Source of the DNA: Sanghuangporus weigelae | Taxonomy: Eukaryota > Basidiomycota > Agaricomycetes > Hymenochaetales > Hymenochaetaceae | Direction of reading: 5' to 3' | NCBI GenBank assembly: GCA_033182465.1 | Contig: CP137326.1 | Coordinates: 1,116,001 to 1,180,000, forward strand | Length of the DNA: 64,000 nt | Shown: piece by piece, positions 34,094 through 45,586 of the stretch | Numbering within the stretch: position 1 is the stretch's first letter | How the letters are laid out: every line of letters starts with the position of its first letter | Position numbers and translations under genes: made by a program | The notes under the pieces: generated by a model | Database searches by the model: none | The model's input: only the letters and a program-made list of their open reading frames with translations | Told to the model about the DNA's origin: nothing

Positions 34094-35798
34094 ATGCTAC
34101 CAGGACTCATAGCTGCGCCGTTCTCTATTCTTTCGGCGGCACTGCCAAACACCAACATAACGGACATAGTCCGTGTATTCAATGAAACAAACGCAAGTAT
34201 TTCATTTCATTCCGTTACGTATTGGTGCTTGGAATGCTCAATATGTCCCATAGATAACACCCGCTGGTAGCTTCTCTTTCGAGCCTACCACATTACTGTT
34301 CGTCAATTATCCGCAGTCTAGCGGAGAGAAGAGTTTTGAGTCTCTGGTCGTCGCCGGTGACAATGGTAATACAACTCTAAACCAGACGTTATCAGTAGGA
34401 AACTCAACTACAGTCGGAGACAGTGGGGATCCGGAGGGCTGTGGAGAGGAAGGCAATGAAGGAGGAAAAAATTTAAATAACGACAGCCATGCTAAAGCGT
34501 TTTCTGACGACTTCCTCGCAACTCTCAGCTCAAGTTCGGCTCTTCAAGTTTCTGTTAACATGACAGTTGATTTGAATTGTGAGTGCACTTAACGCACGTT
34601 TTATGATTGCCTATTTTGACGGCGACGTTCAATCAAGCAATCACTCAACCACCGATCTTTGCTGTAAACGGAACTTATGATGAATCGGATTTGTTCCTCG
34701 TTGGTATTTTCCATTTCTTTGGCTCAAGTAGCGATTCTTGCCGCGTACACTTCCTCGGAGGGAATTACTCGGCTCAGGGCATATTTGGTGGAACTGTTTC
34801 GGTCCTGACGAACTCAACACCCGCTTTAATTGAGTACACAGCTCCTCAAAATGTTTCCGAGAGTGACGAAACTGGGAAGTGAGTCTCCGAATTTGCATGT
34901 TGAATTCAAGATACTTAAGTTTCATCTTAGGCTCGTGTACCTGCTTTTCTCTCAGAGTAGTGATTTCAGTTCCTCGTCATTATTCGACTCCTCTACTGGT
35001 CAAAATCAGACACTCAGCATTTCAGAATTCGTTGATGAGACAGGCATAGGCTCACCAATAGGTGGATCAATGGTTTGGCTGTCAGCTAATGACAGTAACA
35101 CTAGCGATTCAAGTTCTAGTCTTACTCTGGAAGGCTCTATTCCTGCAGAATACTATACATCTTTGCCCAGTTCTTCAGACGCGAGCAGCCCGGTCTTCAC
35201 GGACAGTAGCTCGTCTTTGTCAACCCTACCAACGGGTTCGGGGGCTGACGGTTTCGGTAGTCCGTCCGACTCAAGCACCACTTCTAATCCGAGCGTTCCG
35301 GTGGAATCTTCGACAGGTGCACCCGATGGGGCAACTGGGACTGATAACTCATCTTCACCGACATACTTTCCTGGAAGAGTTTCAACGAATCCCCTATCTA
35401 GTTCTGATTCCGAATCCATGCCATCTACGACCGACACTGGATTCCCGTCAGAATCCAGCGGTAATTCAAGTCTTGGGACTGGCAGCTCTCTTGCTCCAAG
35501 CGAGGATGGTTCTGCTGACTCCTCGGTGCCCACCTCAAGCAGCGATGTTGGAACGAGTTTTCTCACGTCTGGTGCTGGAGGCTTAACTTCCTCGTCAGTG
35601 CCCACTTCAAGTACAGGCACGAGTGCAAGCTCTCCTGACACTGATGACGACAATCTTCCATGGTGTGATGAGCTGGAGGATGATGACGTTGGATCCGGAA
35701 CTAATTCGACGAGCTCTATCAGTACAACGACTTCAATACCAACGAGACGCTTATTGAGATTCGAAAGAAGGCATTACCCGGATATCATGGGCTTCTAA
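34094..35798 (+). CDS. Secreted PEBP-like protein with degenerate ligand site and Ser-rich tail
   Basis: A likely secreted protein. The ATG at 34094 is followed by a hydrophobic leader (LIAAPFSILSAALP). Several exons then show the PEBP-like core in the same order as the paralogues at 51572-53728: FEPTTLLFVNYPQSSG, PPIFAVNGTY, VHFLGGNYSAQG, NSTPALIEYTAP, KLVYLLFSQSSDF, SISEFVDETGIGSPIGGS. Two hallmarks are missing. The acidic VDLDAPTP motif is replaced by GIFHFFGSSS, and the SDPHR motif is replaced by SESDETGK. After the core comes a tail of more than 200 residues rich in Ser, Thr, Asp and Pro, up to about 35790, probably heavily O-glycosylated. It ends RRHYPDIMGF, without an obvious GPI signal. 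The ligand function is probably lost; a cell-wall or matrix role is a guess. Confidence 0.7.
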
Positions 35799-37391
35799 TG
35801 CTATCCTCTCATGCCTGAGGTGCCAGTATGCATTTTTTTGCTGCCGAAGTACTTTCTGTTGAGCATGTTTGAAGTGTACCGCTTCCCTGTACTCAGTGAC
35901 GTCAATACTAATCTACGATTCACCTTTCCCAACCACTCTTTAGACTCGGAGGAGGAGGGAAGATATGGACCATTCATTGTATTTCGAGCCGGTAGTTGAA
36001 CGCACTCCGACTCATATTGTATTCCAAATCAAAGTAAAACTTCTTTTCAATATCTCTACAGGATTAGCAGTGCGTTTTATTTAAGTAATCACACAGTCAA
36101 TTATCTTTTCTCGAACTCTGCTTGTCACCCGCTTGTACTTTCCTAGGAAAGATAACAATGGGATATAGCTTGGCAAGTGAATCTGAAAGACTTAGCAGCG
36201 TAATACAAATATGTTATTGCCATTCACGAAGAGTTTTCCTGGGAGAAAGAGGGAATGAATGTGAAATATGATTTCTGCTGCTTATTTCAATAGACATAAG
36301 ATTCCTTGGAAGCCATGACTAAGCGCGGAAGGCTGGGAACTTCCGTCGTTCCGAGGCAATGCCAGCAATGCCACATTGCCACTTCTTCTCTCTACGCCCT
36401 TGTCTCGATCTACTATCATTCCGGCTCACCGACTATGACCGACCAGCTTATCGACGCAATCGCAAATTCATTCAGATGACAAAAATGATAATCAGTCATC
36501 TCGATCCACCGTCAGGGGTTCTGCGGAAACCTTAAAACAGGCGCCAATGGAGCATCAGTAGCTTCCGAGCATCATGCGGGACCAGCTGCGATTGGCCGGC
36601 TGATAAAGAGCTAGGGATGTCTAACGGATTAAAAGATTGTGCCACGACCCAGCCTGCAAGGCAATAAGCGATTCGAAAAGACGTAGAAATAGGTTACTGC
36701 AAGCTAGCATTCCTCATATCGTTGCTTTGTGAACTCGTCCATAAAAGAAAACATCTCAAATCAAATACCGGGGCGGAGCTGCGGATGTTCTGAACATTGT
36801 TTATAGCCGCTCAAGTTAAATATAGGTATGGTTCAACTTCTTCGAAGTTCTTCCAGAAAATTTACTGATGAAACAGAACAACACGACAGGGAATTGGCGC
36901 CAACTGTGTGATGCAGATTTGTATTACATCTCCGCTAATGCCTCACGCTGAGTTAGTTGTGAGCTCGTCATGCAATGGCGTCTGCGCGACGAAGGAGCAG
37001 CTCATACAGCTACGATTTAGCAAGAAGGGTATCCGATGAGCTAGGATACCCAGAATAGTCACGCAAGGTGGGTTTTACCTACGGGGGAGACCGAGAGGTA
37101 CCGGTCACAGAGAACTCGAAAGGTCGATTGGCGCCTTTAGTCTTAGTGGACGTATTCTCTTCCCACCTTGGCAGCCTATAGGTCCTAGCGATTGCATGTC
37201 TTCCACGCTAAAGTTAAGGTACGTAAATGGAAACCTAAAGTATCCTAAGTATTATAATAAACGATCCCTTTCGCACTCAGTATTGAATTGACTGCCCTCT
37301 TCTGGCATCCGATGCCCGCACGAGAAGGCATGGACCATAGTATAAAGGGACCAGATGGATAACATTTACACATCTTCAGTCAGCTACAGCC
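35799..37391. other. Intergenic region, about 1.6 kb
   Basis: No coding region I can support. The plus frame at 35811-35999 follows the stop of the PEBP-like gene and is probably its 3' UTR. An AT-rich part lies near 36000-36300. The last 150 bp before 37392 are the promoter of the second ICMT-like gene. I see no tRNA fold or terminal repeats. Confidence 0.4.
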
Positions 37392-38263
37392 ATGTACTTT
37401 GCAGGTATCCAAATCCCTGAGGATCCTTTCTCCGTCGGTACTGAACGTATCATCTGTGGAACACTCTTTCTCGGTGCTATCGCATCTTTCAATAAGCTTG
37501 TGGCGGCCTTTGCGCGTGCCCAAGCTACGGGTGGCCGACTGATCTCTCTGCCGAACTCGTGGACCGGCAAGCTCGTTACTCCAACTCATGCACTTGCAAC
37601 GTTTGTGCCAGTTGGGATATACCTTGCCACCGTCCCTTTCAGCGGGTTTCAACAACCCGACTGGATTAAGAGTTATGCTTTGCCAGACTTTGGACTGGAC
37701 GGCTCTACAATAACATTATTGAGGTTATGTGGATGCGTTTTGGCGGTAAGCTCATGGCTTCACGCAGAGTATTGTGTGCGCATGCTTGGTCCATCCTGGC
37801 ATATCATCGGAGTAAGTGAATCCATGAGTATGTTTGGCATGATCAATTGAGAGCTTGCACATTGTTCTTCATCAAGGTCCGCGAAAAACCAAAGATTGTT
37901 AACACTGGTCCATATTCCATCGTTCGTCACCCGTTCTATACGTACGTTCTTTCTCCACCGAATACGGATGCCAGTGTTATAGATCTAACATCGTGGCTTC
38001 TTAGCTCCGTACTTGCCCTCGAAATCGGGTTGACTTTGATGGGGTGGAGCGTTATTCCAGTATATGCTTTTGGAATATGCGCCGCGGCTTTCACGGTGAA
38101 GATTCCCATTGAAGTAAGCTTGCGACTATAACTATGCCGTATACCCGCGTCTTACTGGTAACCATATCAGGAACGTCTAATCGAATCCGACAAGAACATT
38201 GGTCCGGATTACAAGGAGTACAAGAAGACAGTCACATCGAAGTTTATTCCTGGAATCCTGTGA
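37392..38263 (+). CDS. ICMT-like methyltransferase, second copy
   Basis: Paralogue of the protein at 31122-31976, with the same exon layout on the opposite strand. Exon 1 (37392-37811) starts MYFAGIQIPEDPF (neighbour: MYIAGIHISND), has the LPNSWTGKLVTPTHALA block and ends WHIIG. Exon 2 (37877-37941) encodes VREKPKIVNTGPYSIVRHPF. Exon 3 encodes SVLALEIGLTLMGWSVIPVY and FTVKIPIE. Exon 4 encodes ERLIESDKNIGPDYKEYKK and ends TSKFIPGIL at 38263. All four junctions use GT-AG signals and keep frame, so the gene looks intact. It keeps the RHPxx and E...E-R/L-I-E-x-D C-terminal signature of the ICMT family. Substrate unknown. Confidence 0.85.
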
Positions 38264-38560
38264 AGTCGTGTTTCTGAAGCAGGATAGGCGCTTTCTCCAC
38301 CGTGTCTCTTTGAATGTGCCGTATTGGATTCTGATAGCTGTCTTTGTGCAACGGAAGAAGTTCTTTCAGGGCCGTTGTACATGAGGAGTGTGATGACTCC
38401 CATCGTCTGCTGCACAGAAGTTCTTCTCTTTATTCAGAGATAAGAAATGGATTACTTGACTTGACGAGTGATGCAGATCGGGAAACAGGAAACGAGAAGC
38501 TACTACAGGTAGTTTTTTGGATTAGTAATATTCTATAAAGAGCTTGGTGCCTAAGATACG

Positions 38561-38686
38561 CCTGGGGCAAAACTCTATTTCCGAACCTGAAAAAATTGAT
38601 CCAGAACTGGAAAGCACACCTCTGATTGGCTGGATTCTAGTTCTGGATCAAATTTTTCAGGTTCAAAAATAGGGTTTTGCCCCAGG
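38561..38686. mobile_element. MITE-like fold-back element (126 bp)
   Basis: Two near-perfect inverted arms of about 50 nt: 38561-38611 (starts CCTGGGGCAAAACTCTATTT) and 38636-38686 (its reverse complement starts CCTGGGGCAAAACCCTATTT). They are separated by about 25 nt, and the arms differ at only a few positions. The whole element would fold into one hairpin. It has no coding capacity. This shape fits a fold-back MITE moved by a DNA transposase elsewhere. I could not settle the target-site duplication: TA occurs on both sides within 10 bp but not cleanly abutting. Confidence 0.7.
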
Positions 38687-39112
38687 TGATAGTAAGAATG
38701 CCGAAAATAATTTCTACTAGTACTTAGTGCGCCAAGCAACGGGAGCAACGGGAGAAACGCCTGACATCATTTCTAACGCTGATTGAATAATCCAACTCTA
38801 TTGAATAATATCGAATTTACGGTCACACGTCAATGAGATGTTTGGCAGCGGAACGAACCCTGCTCGCAGAGGAAAGGAATGCATAGACTGTGTGCTTCTG
38901 CAGGAGGGTCAGATAATGCTCCAAAATTATTGTGCGAGTCAACCTAGAGATGGCAGCGTGAAGTAACCAGAACCAGAACGGTTCTAGTGCGCACACCAAC
39001 TTGACATGGTCACTCGGACGCTGCACATTGATAGAATTCACAGGCGATGATGATGAAGGAGACGGTCACGTCTACTCGTATTGTGACGAGTTTACTACAT
39101 ATGCTACTTTTG
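38687..39112. other. Intergenic region before the GCFC gene 3' end
   Basis: About 430 bp between the fold-back element and the stop of the GCFC-type gene. The minus frame 38823-39041 shows no motif. A GGGAGCAACGGGAGAAAC stretch near 38740 is a short imperfect direct repeat. Nothing else is seen. Confidence 0.35.
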
Positions 39113-41891
39113 CTAATTGTCGATTCGAAGGCTTCTACGAATGTCAGGCGGCAATACGTTCATAGACTGTAGTACAAAAATTACCAATTAACAAACGTTG
39201 AAACAAAGGGAATGTGCAAATACTCACCTTTTCCATTATTCTTTCTCCGCCAACTTCCCAGCCAGTTTCGGCGATGGGTCTCATATGCTGGTTGACTAGT
39301 CTTGAGACCATTTCGCCGGCGCCAAACTTTTCTCCTGCGTATTTCCTCCAGCGTAGGAAATTAATCAGCAATTTATAGCGACGATACAGGAACCGTTGAC
39401 GAGCTGGTATAGCTTCGGGATCAAACCTTGAATTTCCGCGGACTTCGAGGTACGGCTGGATGAGGGTCGCGTGGTCGTCTATTGCCTGGCGGAATGTCCC
39501 GTAGATGGTCTTCTGGAGCAGCTCTAGCTTTTCGCGACTCGCAGAGGCTTCCACCTGTTCAGCGAGGTCGATGATAGCTCGGACGTGCTTTGAAGAATAG
39601 GGATCAAAAGCTCCACCTTGCATGATCTTGCAGAGACGTGGAACAATCGTCGATAGCATTGCGGATGCGAGATCACCGTCTGGGCCTAATGAAGGTTCGC
39701 CATCACCATCTTCCTCGGGATTACCATTTGCCCCAACAGGCCGAGAATAGTCGTACAAAGCACTGAACCATGTGAAGCTATCCAATGGTCGAGATTCAGA
39801 AATCGGATCCCAACCCAGCATCTCGAGGCGAACCCAAAATTCCCAAGCGCTAACCATCCCTAGCCCACCAAACGCGCCAGAGTACGTGTCGGAATATTTA
39901 TCCCGCCATGCCGCAAACCAGCGAGCTACGCCCTTTGAAGGATCCCGAAATTCGTCGGACCGTACGTCGTATAGTATTGAAGATACTTTGTCACGAAGAC
40001 TGGTCAGTGCTGCTTGATAATCTGCCTCGTCCGAAGGCAATAGAGAGGAATCAGTGGAATATCCTTCCTCTTCCTGCGGATGAGCATGGTGTGAATGTCG
40101 GGTAACTCGTGCTTTACGGCGCTCCTTCCGAGTCGCATCAGAGGTTCCGGATGGTACGACTCGACCTAGCTCATCAAATGCCTCAGGCATCTTTTTATCC
40201 TTTGAGGGCAGAGGTCCGAGGAACAGATCAAGATCATCTTCATCATCTAGAGTCCGGCGCTTAGTAGTCATATCATTTCGCTCTCTCAGGAGTGAAAGAT
40301 GCTCTCCTTCAAGTTCTTCCAGACGAGGATACTATGCAAACATCTTAGTCTCGGGAACATTGCTCGTGGTGACGATATATTTACCTTTTCGTCTAGGAAA
40401 GTAGCAACAGTTTCAACCCATTCCTTGAACGAGCTGAACCAACTTCGCTTTGATTCTGCATTCTCTACCATTGTCCGCATTTCTTTCTCCTTGCCTTCAA
40501 GAACGACTCGTTCATCTGCCAAGTTCGACATAAAAGTTGTAGTCGAGGTATGAGACAACGTAAGTTGCGTAAGAGAATCACTGAGTCGCGAGATAGCAGC
40601 ATCAAGAGATGGAAGTGGGGTCGGCTCTGGGACTGCGCAGCACTGTGAGTCTACTTTTCATTGATATCAAATTGTAGAGATACGTACTTTTCGCTGGTCG
40701 ATATTCTTGCTTGGCAGTATGGCCGTTAACTAAGTCGGCAACCTGACGGGTTCCTCGCCGTAGCTGTTCTCTCTCCCATTCGGCTGTTTCTTCATCCTCT
40801 TCTTCACTATTGGTACATAACTATCAGTCGATGCATGTCAATTGGACTCAAAGCAAAACTCACGCGTCCTCAATCAGTTCTTGCATCGCAACTCGACGGT
40901 TCGCTGCTTCCTTTTTTCTGGATTTCTTACCGAGCGCTATTCGTTCCTGAGCCGCGGTATACTCAGCAAATTCTGTCCAGAATGCTCATCAGCTCTTGAT
41001 TCTGATTGAAGTAGCATGATTCCTCACCATCGTCACCCTCTCCAAGGTCATCATCTTCCCTCATTAGTCGACTTTCAGGATGAGGACCCTGGTACAGGTC
41101 CTCTCTGCGAGTGACTGATAGAGATATGAAATCACTATCGTCTTGGTCGGTCGCTGCAGTCGTGCGGAGGCGTTCTCTTCTTTGTCTAGCTGCAACGATA
41201 GACGACTCTGAAGGAATTTCAGCGGCTAATGCTATGGAATTACATGTAAGGGTAAGGAAAGGTCGGTCCATTGAGAAAGTGTTTCTTACCTGCGGTCGAT
41301 TCGTCATCCACTATCATTGCTCCGGACATTTCACTGGCATCAAGAATAATTTCCGGCTCGGCAGCATTGTTGTCAGGTAATCGAGAAGGCGAAGGCGCCG
41401 ATTGGGTGCTCGCCTTCAATTCCGACAGGTACTCCTTGCTATAGATCACACTGCTTGCTTGGGGAGTTGCTTGTGTGTTGTCAAGGTCACCAAAAAGAGC
41501 TGTACTAGCGCAAGAGTTAAAGAATAAATTCAAACATAATCGATGAAGAAATCCTACCTAGAAGCTACAGATGGGGCGAGCTTGAGCTTGCGACTGAGGT
41601 TAGATTTCTTGACTTGAAAGGTCTCGCCATCCCCTTCCTGTACATAAAGAACCATAAGCACATAGATAATAATTGTATTGAAGAGCTGACCTCATCATCA
41701 CCGCCAAAACTCAACCGTGCCTTTGGTTTGTTACGCTCCTTGTGCTGTTTCTTCAGCTTCGAAGCCAGAGAGCTCGGGGCAACTGTTTCTTCGTCAGTTT
41801 CAGGCGCATTGTCCGTCGGAGTCACTGAGCGTGTTCTAGCTGTCCTTGCTTTCGACCTCTTGAATATTGTTAAGGGCGCGTCGGCGGCCAT
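39113..41891 (-). CDS. GCFC-domain protein (PAXBP1/GCFC2 family, spliceosome-associated)
   Basis: A nuclear protein of the GC-rich-sequence DNA-binding-factor family, thought in animals to act in intron-lariat/spliceosome turnover. Start ATG at 41891 (MAADAPLTIFKRSKARTAR). Exons in order encode a Lys/Arg-rich N-terminus (KLKKQHKERNKPKARLSFGG), IIYSKEYLSEL-like and acidic linkers (RLMREDDDLGEGDD, EEFAEYTAAQERIALGKKSR), a coiled-coil segment (ADERVVLEGKEKEMRTM) and a large C-terminal exon (about 40290-39230) with the GCFC core: WFAAWRDKYSDTYSGAFGGL, FWVRLEMLGWDPIS, IVPRLCKIMQGGAFDPYSSK, FLYRRYKLLINFLRWRKYAG. A last exon ends about 39113 (NVLPPDIRRSLRIDN). The family motif YSKEYLxEL is present. 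About nine exons. The C-terminal frame choice after the GTGAGT donor at about 39229 rests on phase alone. Confidence 0.87.
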
Positions 41892-42066
41892 TTTTGCAAC
41901 GCGGTTGAGACCAAGTAGTGGGAGTTCAAGTTGACATGAATGGTGACACAGACGCGGATCATCGTTGATCATCTTTGTCACGGACATCTTTGTCACGGAC
42001 TTGACTTCAATGCAACAGCAGCAGCTGCGCGCGCCGTAACAGTGATCGATTTGTACTCCTCTCCCC

Positions 42067-43640
42067 ATGTCTGAGTCCGCCCCGAAACCGAAACCCCGCC
42101 CTCGGCCCCGGCCGCGTGCTGCAGCCTCGTTAAGTGAAGTCGAGAAACCCGGGTCTTCCTATAAGTCACCTCCAGCAGATGAAGACGCAATGTTTATTCG
42201 GAATAGAAACAGGAATGCGAGTGGCTGGAGCAAGATAACACAGGTCGTAGAGAGTGAGCTACTTCAATGAAACTAGCCTTCTACTATCTTTTATTCTGAA
42301 GGTGCGCAGAGCGGGAAGCAGCCCGTGCACAGTCTATTGACCTTAGCTCAAGCGACTCCGACTCTCCGCGCACGAAAAGAATTAAGAGGGCGCCGTTCAC
42401 CGCGAAAGCGAAGCAATTGCCTGCTTGGGCCAAGTTAGATGGTCTCGTAGAGTAAGCGCGTTATGGCTGATGTTAGCCTATATTGAACCTTCCTACTGAA
42501 AGGATCAGTGATTCTGATGCGAAGAGCGACAACGACGTCTCAACTATTGGCTCTACGCCTCTCCAGGACAAAGCTTCATCATATGGATCGCCTAACGCTA
42601 AACTAAAGAGAAAGTCTTCCGTGTCTAATTCGGACTCTTCTGAGCCGGAGATCTCAGTAGCAGAGCAAATTGGACGAGAAAGAGCTCGGTAAGTATTCGA
42701 CTTTTGTCATCTCACCGCTCTTTCACTGAATTCCGAACACTAGACAGATTTTAGGAGCTCAGCCACAGAGGCGAGAGAAGTCTCCGGAGCTCTTGTCTGA
42801 CGAAGATGAAGGGGATGATATTGGAGAGCTGCCTGCGGAACTTGCTGCGATCAAGGCGGAAGTGAAGAGGAATGCTGTCAGGGCAAGCAGTGTGGACAAT
42901 ACCGCTTCGTCCCTTGTTCCAATCGAGCTCAAGATCGTTCTTAAACCTCATCCTAAAGATGAGACAGGGAGATCATACGTATACTCACATGTGATGAAAC
43001 GAGTACGTCCGTTCACACTCAGTTTTGATTGCGACGTGTCTTGATTACCTCAATTTTGAAGAATGAGAAGTTCGAACAACTATTTTCCGAAATAGCTGAC
43101 GCTGGTGGGATCCCGTCTGAGAGGCTTGTTGTCCTTTTCGACAACCATCGAGTATATCCATGGTCGACACCTCAGACGCTTTCGATATGGTCAGAAGCAG
43201 AACTAGGTTTGTCTGCTTCTTCGCTTGATTTTTCTACGAACTAACGACACTTCCCAGTGGCCTACGAAGAACATGTCTATAAATACATCAAAGCTCATGA
43301 ACAGCGTCAATCCCCCGCCGACGATTTCGGTGCGGAGCCGCCGCCTAGTTCCTTGGCATTCTCACCGTCGGACATCCTAGCAGAGCCGGGGCCTTCCCAG
43401 GACAAAGCTGATGCGTTTAAGCTGCAGGTTCGTTGTGGACAGAGGACAGTTGTTATTAATGTACGACCGACCGCAAAATGCGCCGCGATCGTCGAAAATG
43501 TCCTTCGTAAATTAGGGAAACCTGATTCAGCAGCAAAGACTGCGCGCATCGAGGTCGACGGAGAAAAACTTAGTCCGGAATCCGAGATTGGTGAAGCAGA
43601 CTTGGAGGAAGGGGACCTGATTGACATTGTCGGTACATGA
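42067..43640 (+). CDS. Rad60/Esc2/NIP45-type protein with SUMO-like domains
   Basis: Probable genome-stability factor that links to the SUMO pathway; family members bind Ubc9 or SUMO and help resolve recombination structures. Six or seven exons. A Pro/Arg/Lys-rich disordered N-terminus includes IDLSSSDSDSPRTKRIKR, a plausible SUMO-interacting acidic-Ser stretch plus nuclear signal. Acidic linkers follow (LLSDEDEGDDIGELP). A first SUMO-like domain (about 42900-43210) includes LVPIELKIVLKPHPKDETG and SERLVVLFDNHRVYPWSTPQ. A second (about 43420-43640) includes AFKLQVRCGQRTVVINVRP and RIEVDGEKLSPESEIGEADL, ending DLIDIVGT. It starts 175 bp from the GCFC gene in divergent orientation. Confidence 0.82.
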
Positions 43641-43902
43641 CACTGAAAGGCATACTCTTGAGCACAGTAGATATTGGTTACTTTTTTATTCTTGTCGTTC
43701 CTGGCTTCGTATGAATTTTCTTGGGTTGTGTATAAACAAGGTCACGCAGAGTCAGCGTGTAGAATTCCACTGCAAACGGATGCAATACATGTGGGCAATA
43801 AATGAAAAATACAAAAATGCCATAGTCCCAAAAGTCGAGAAATAATAAGCGGACAACAAAATAATCCGATTACAGTAGGGAGCGGCAACCCTATCGAAGG
43901 TA
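43641..43902. other. Convergent 3' flank between Rad60-type and transporter-like genes
   Basis: About 260 bp between two stop codons on opposite strands. It contains AATAAA-like signals near 43798 and 43843 that may serve as polyadenylation signals. No gene seen. Confidence 0.4.
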
Positions 43903-45586
43903 TTACCAGGCATGTACAAGTCTCCCAATTGCCCAGACCATCCCTCCACCTCCGACAGGAATAAGCAGGATCCAAACTCCCAAATCCCACATGATTCGTC
44001 GCCCCAGGCGTCGACGCTGTAAAGCTCGTTCCTTGCGAAGGAGCAGCTCCTCTGTGTCTCGGTCATAACCAAATGCACCGACCTCTTCGTCATCAGAGAC
44101 GACTCCCGATGTGTGATGTAACAGTGGTCGGTCCACAAGAATAGAAGTCGGGCGACGTATAATATGAACAATTATGTGTAAAAGCGCAGGAAGGGAATAA
44201 TTTGAAAGGAGGACGAGGAGCACTGCAGTGTCCTCCAGGATGGGCTCCAGAGTCCGTGGAAGCAACGATAGAACGAAAAGAACAACAAGGTACACATACT
44301 TTCCCACTGTGCGCCTTGAGACACCGGGTAAAGTGAAAGGCAGGATGATAGCAGGTGATGTAGTCATGAGTGGAGGTATCGAGAGGAGGAGAATGAACGC
44401 AGTCACTGTCGCCAAAAATGCTTTTACGAACAAAGAGATTTCCTGGATGGTCATAAGTACATGTTCATTGATTTTTGGAACGAAGAGCGTACGGTAGCAT
44501 CCTTATCTCCGTGTGATTTCACTGAAGGAAACAGGACTGGGAGTATCAAGCATGTCCCGACCAACGTCGCCGCGAACGAGATCGATGAAATTGACAGATA
44601 TCGTCTTTCTTTCCTGTCACCAGTACCTCGCTGACTAGCCAAGCCAGAATAGATGTGCAGGTTTGACACGGAAGAAAATGCAAAGGCAACCGCCGCTAGA
44701 CGAGAGTTATGTGAACAGGAGGCGTTATCTGACAGAGAAAGCTGCTCAAAGCTTACTTATGTCATCGAGGAGTTGACCTTGAGGGACCATTACATTGTCC
44801 GTGTTCAGAACTCCAGCTGCATGTGAGTATATGATAATGCTGAGCCATGCGATATACAATGCATTTGATATTCCGATAGAATAAACCAAACGTTTACTGG
44901 CGAGCATCGGCGATAGGGAGATTGGGGATACCACGAGCAGGAAAATGACAGACAGAGCCAAGCGTGACGGGATAAAAGACAGGCGGTTAGGCCATAGAGG
45001 CTCCATGCAGCTAATTGCGCCTTTCGCACGACACAAGCTTCAGTGCAATCGATTGCGCATACACAGTCGTCAACTTACCTTTCAAATACACAGTGGCAAG
45101 CAGATTACGCATTACGGCGCTCAGCGCACTTGTCAAAGCTTTCGCTATCGATCTTTGCCGTTCCTTTCCTCGTCCCCTCGCGACCGCTTCCGCTACAATT
45201 TCGTTCAGGTCGGGGCGAATATAGCGTGCCAATAGGAACCAAATTTGGCGCGAAAACGCGGACAGGAAAGCAAAAACGAGAAGTACAGGGATAGATAGTT
45301 TCAATGGCGCTTGACTGCTTAGAACCAGCATCGAACCAAGCTTGAGGTGCGGGGATAGAAAGTATCCAAACGCGACCGAAGGGGAGAGATCGTCTCCTGG
45401 AGTCGAAACGTCCTCTGGTATGTCTTCCCCGTCGGCTATTACAAATGATTGTTCCTCATCCTCGCCTTCATGCACAAGGATAAGCGCTGAGGTTGAACGG
45501 TCGCTGAGATTGCTCGAAGATGGTGAGCTTCTGTCGGAGTGATGGGAGCTCTGAGAATCGATTGAGAGACGAGAGGGAGAAGCCAT
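43903..45586 (-). CDS. Multi-pass membrane protein, amino-acid-transporter-like
   Basis: An integral membrane protein with about ten to eleven helices. The first exon starts MASPSRLSIDSQSSHHSDR (ATG at 45586), has an acidic Ser-rich cytosolic N-terminus, then SIPVLLVFAFLSAFSRQIWF. Next exons carry SRLALSVIFLLVVSPISLSP, NALYIAWLSIIIYSHAAG, AVAFAFSSVSNLHIYSGLAS and SFAATLVGTCLILPVLFPS. The last exon (about 44454-43903) carries LVVLFVLSLLPRTLE, a charged loop (LLLRKERALQRRRLGRR) and a final helix (WILLIPVGGGGMVWAIG). The order AFAFSS-N-LHIYSGL then SISSISFAATL resembles Aa_trans (SLC38-like) proteins after helix 6, but similarity is weak and another transporter-like family is possible. Overall topology is more certain than function. 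Confidence 0.55.

Noticed and set aside
35153-35653. 166-codon minus frame rich in Glu/Val/Pro
   Set aside because: Exact antisense of the Ser-rich tail of the PEBP-like gene; TCN codons read backwards produce such frames.
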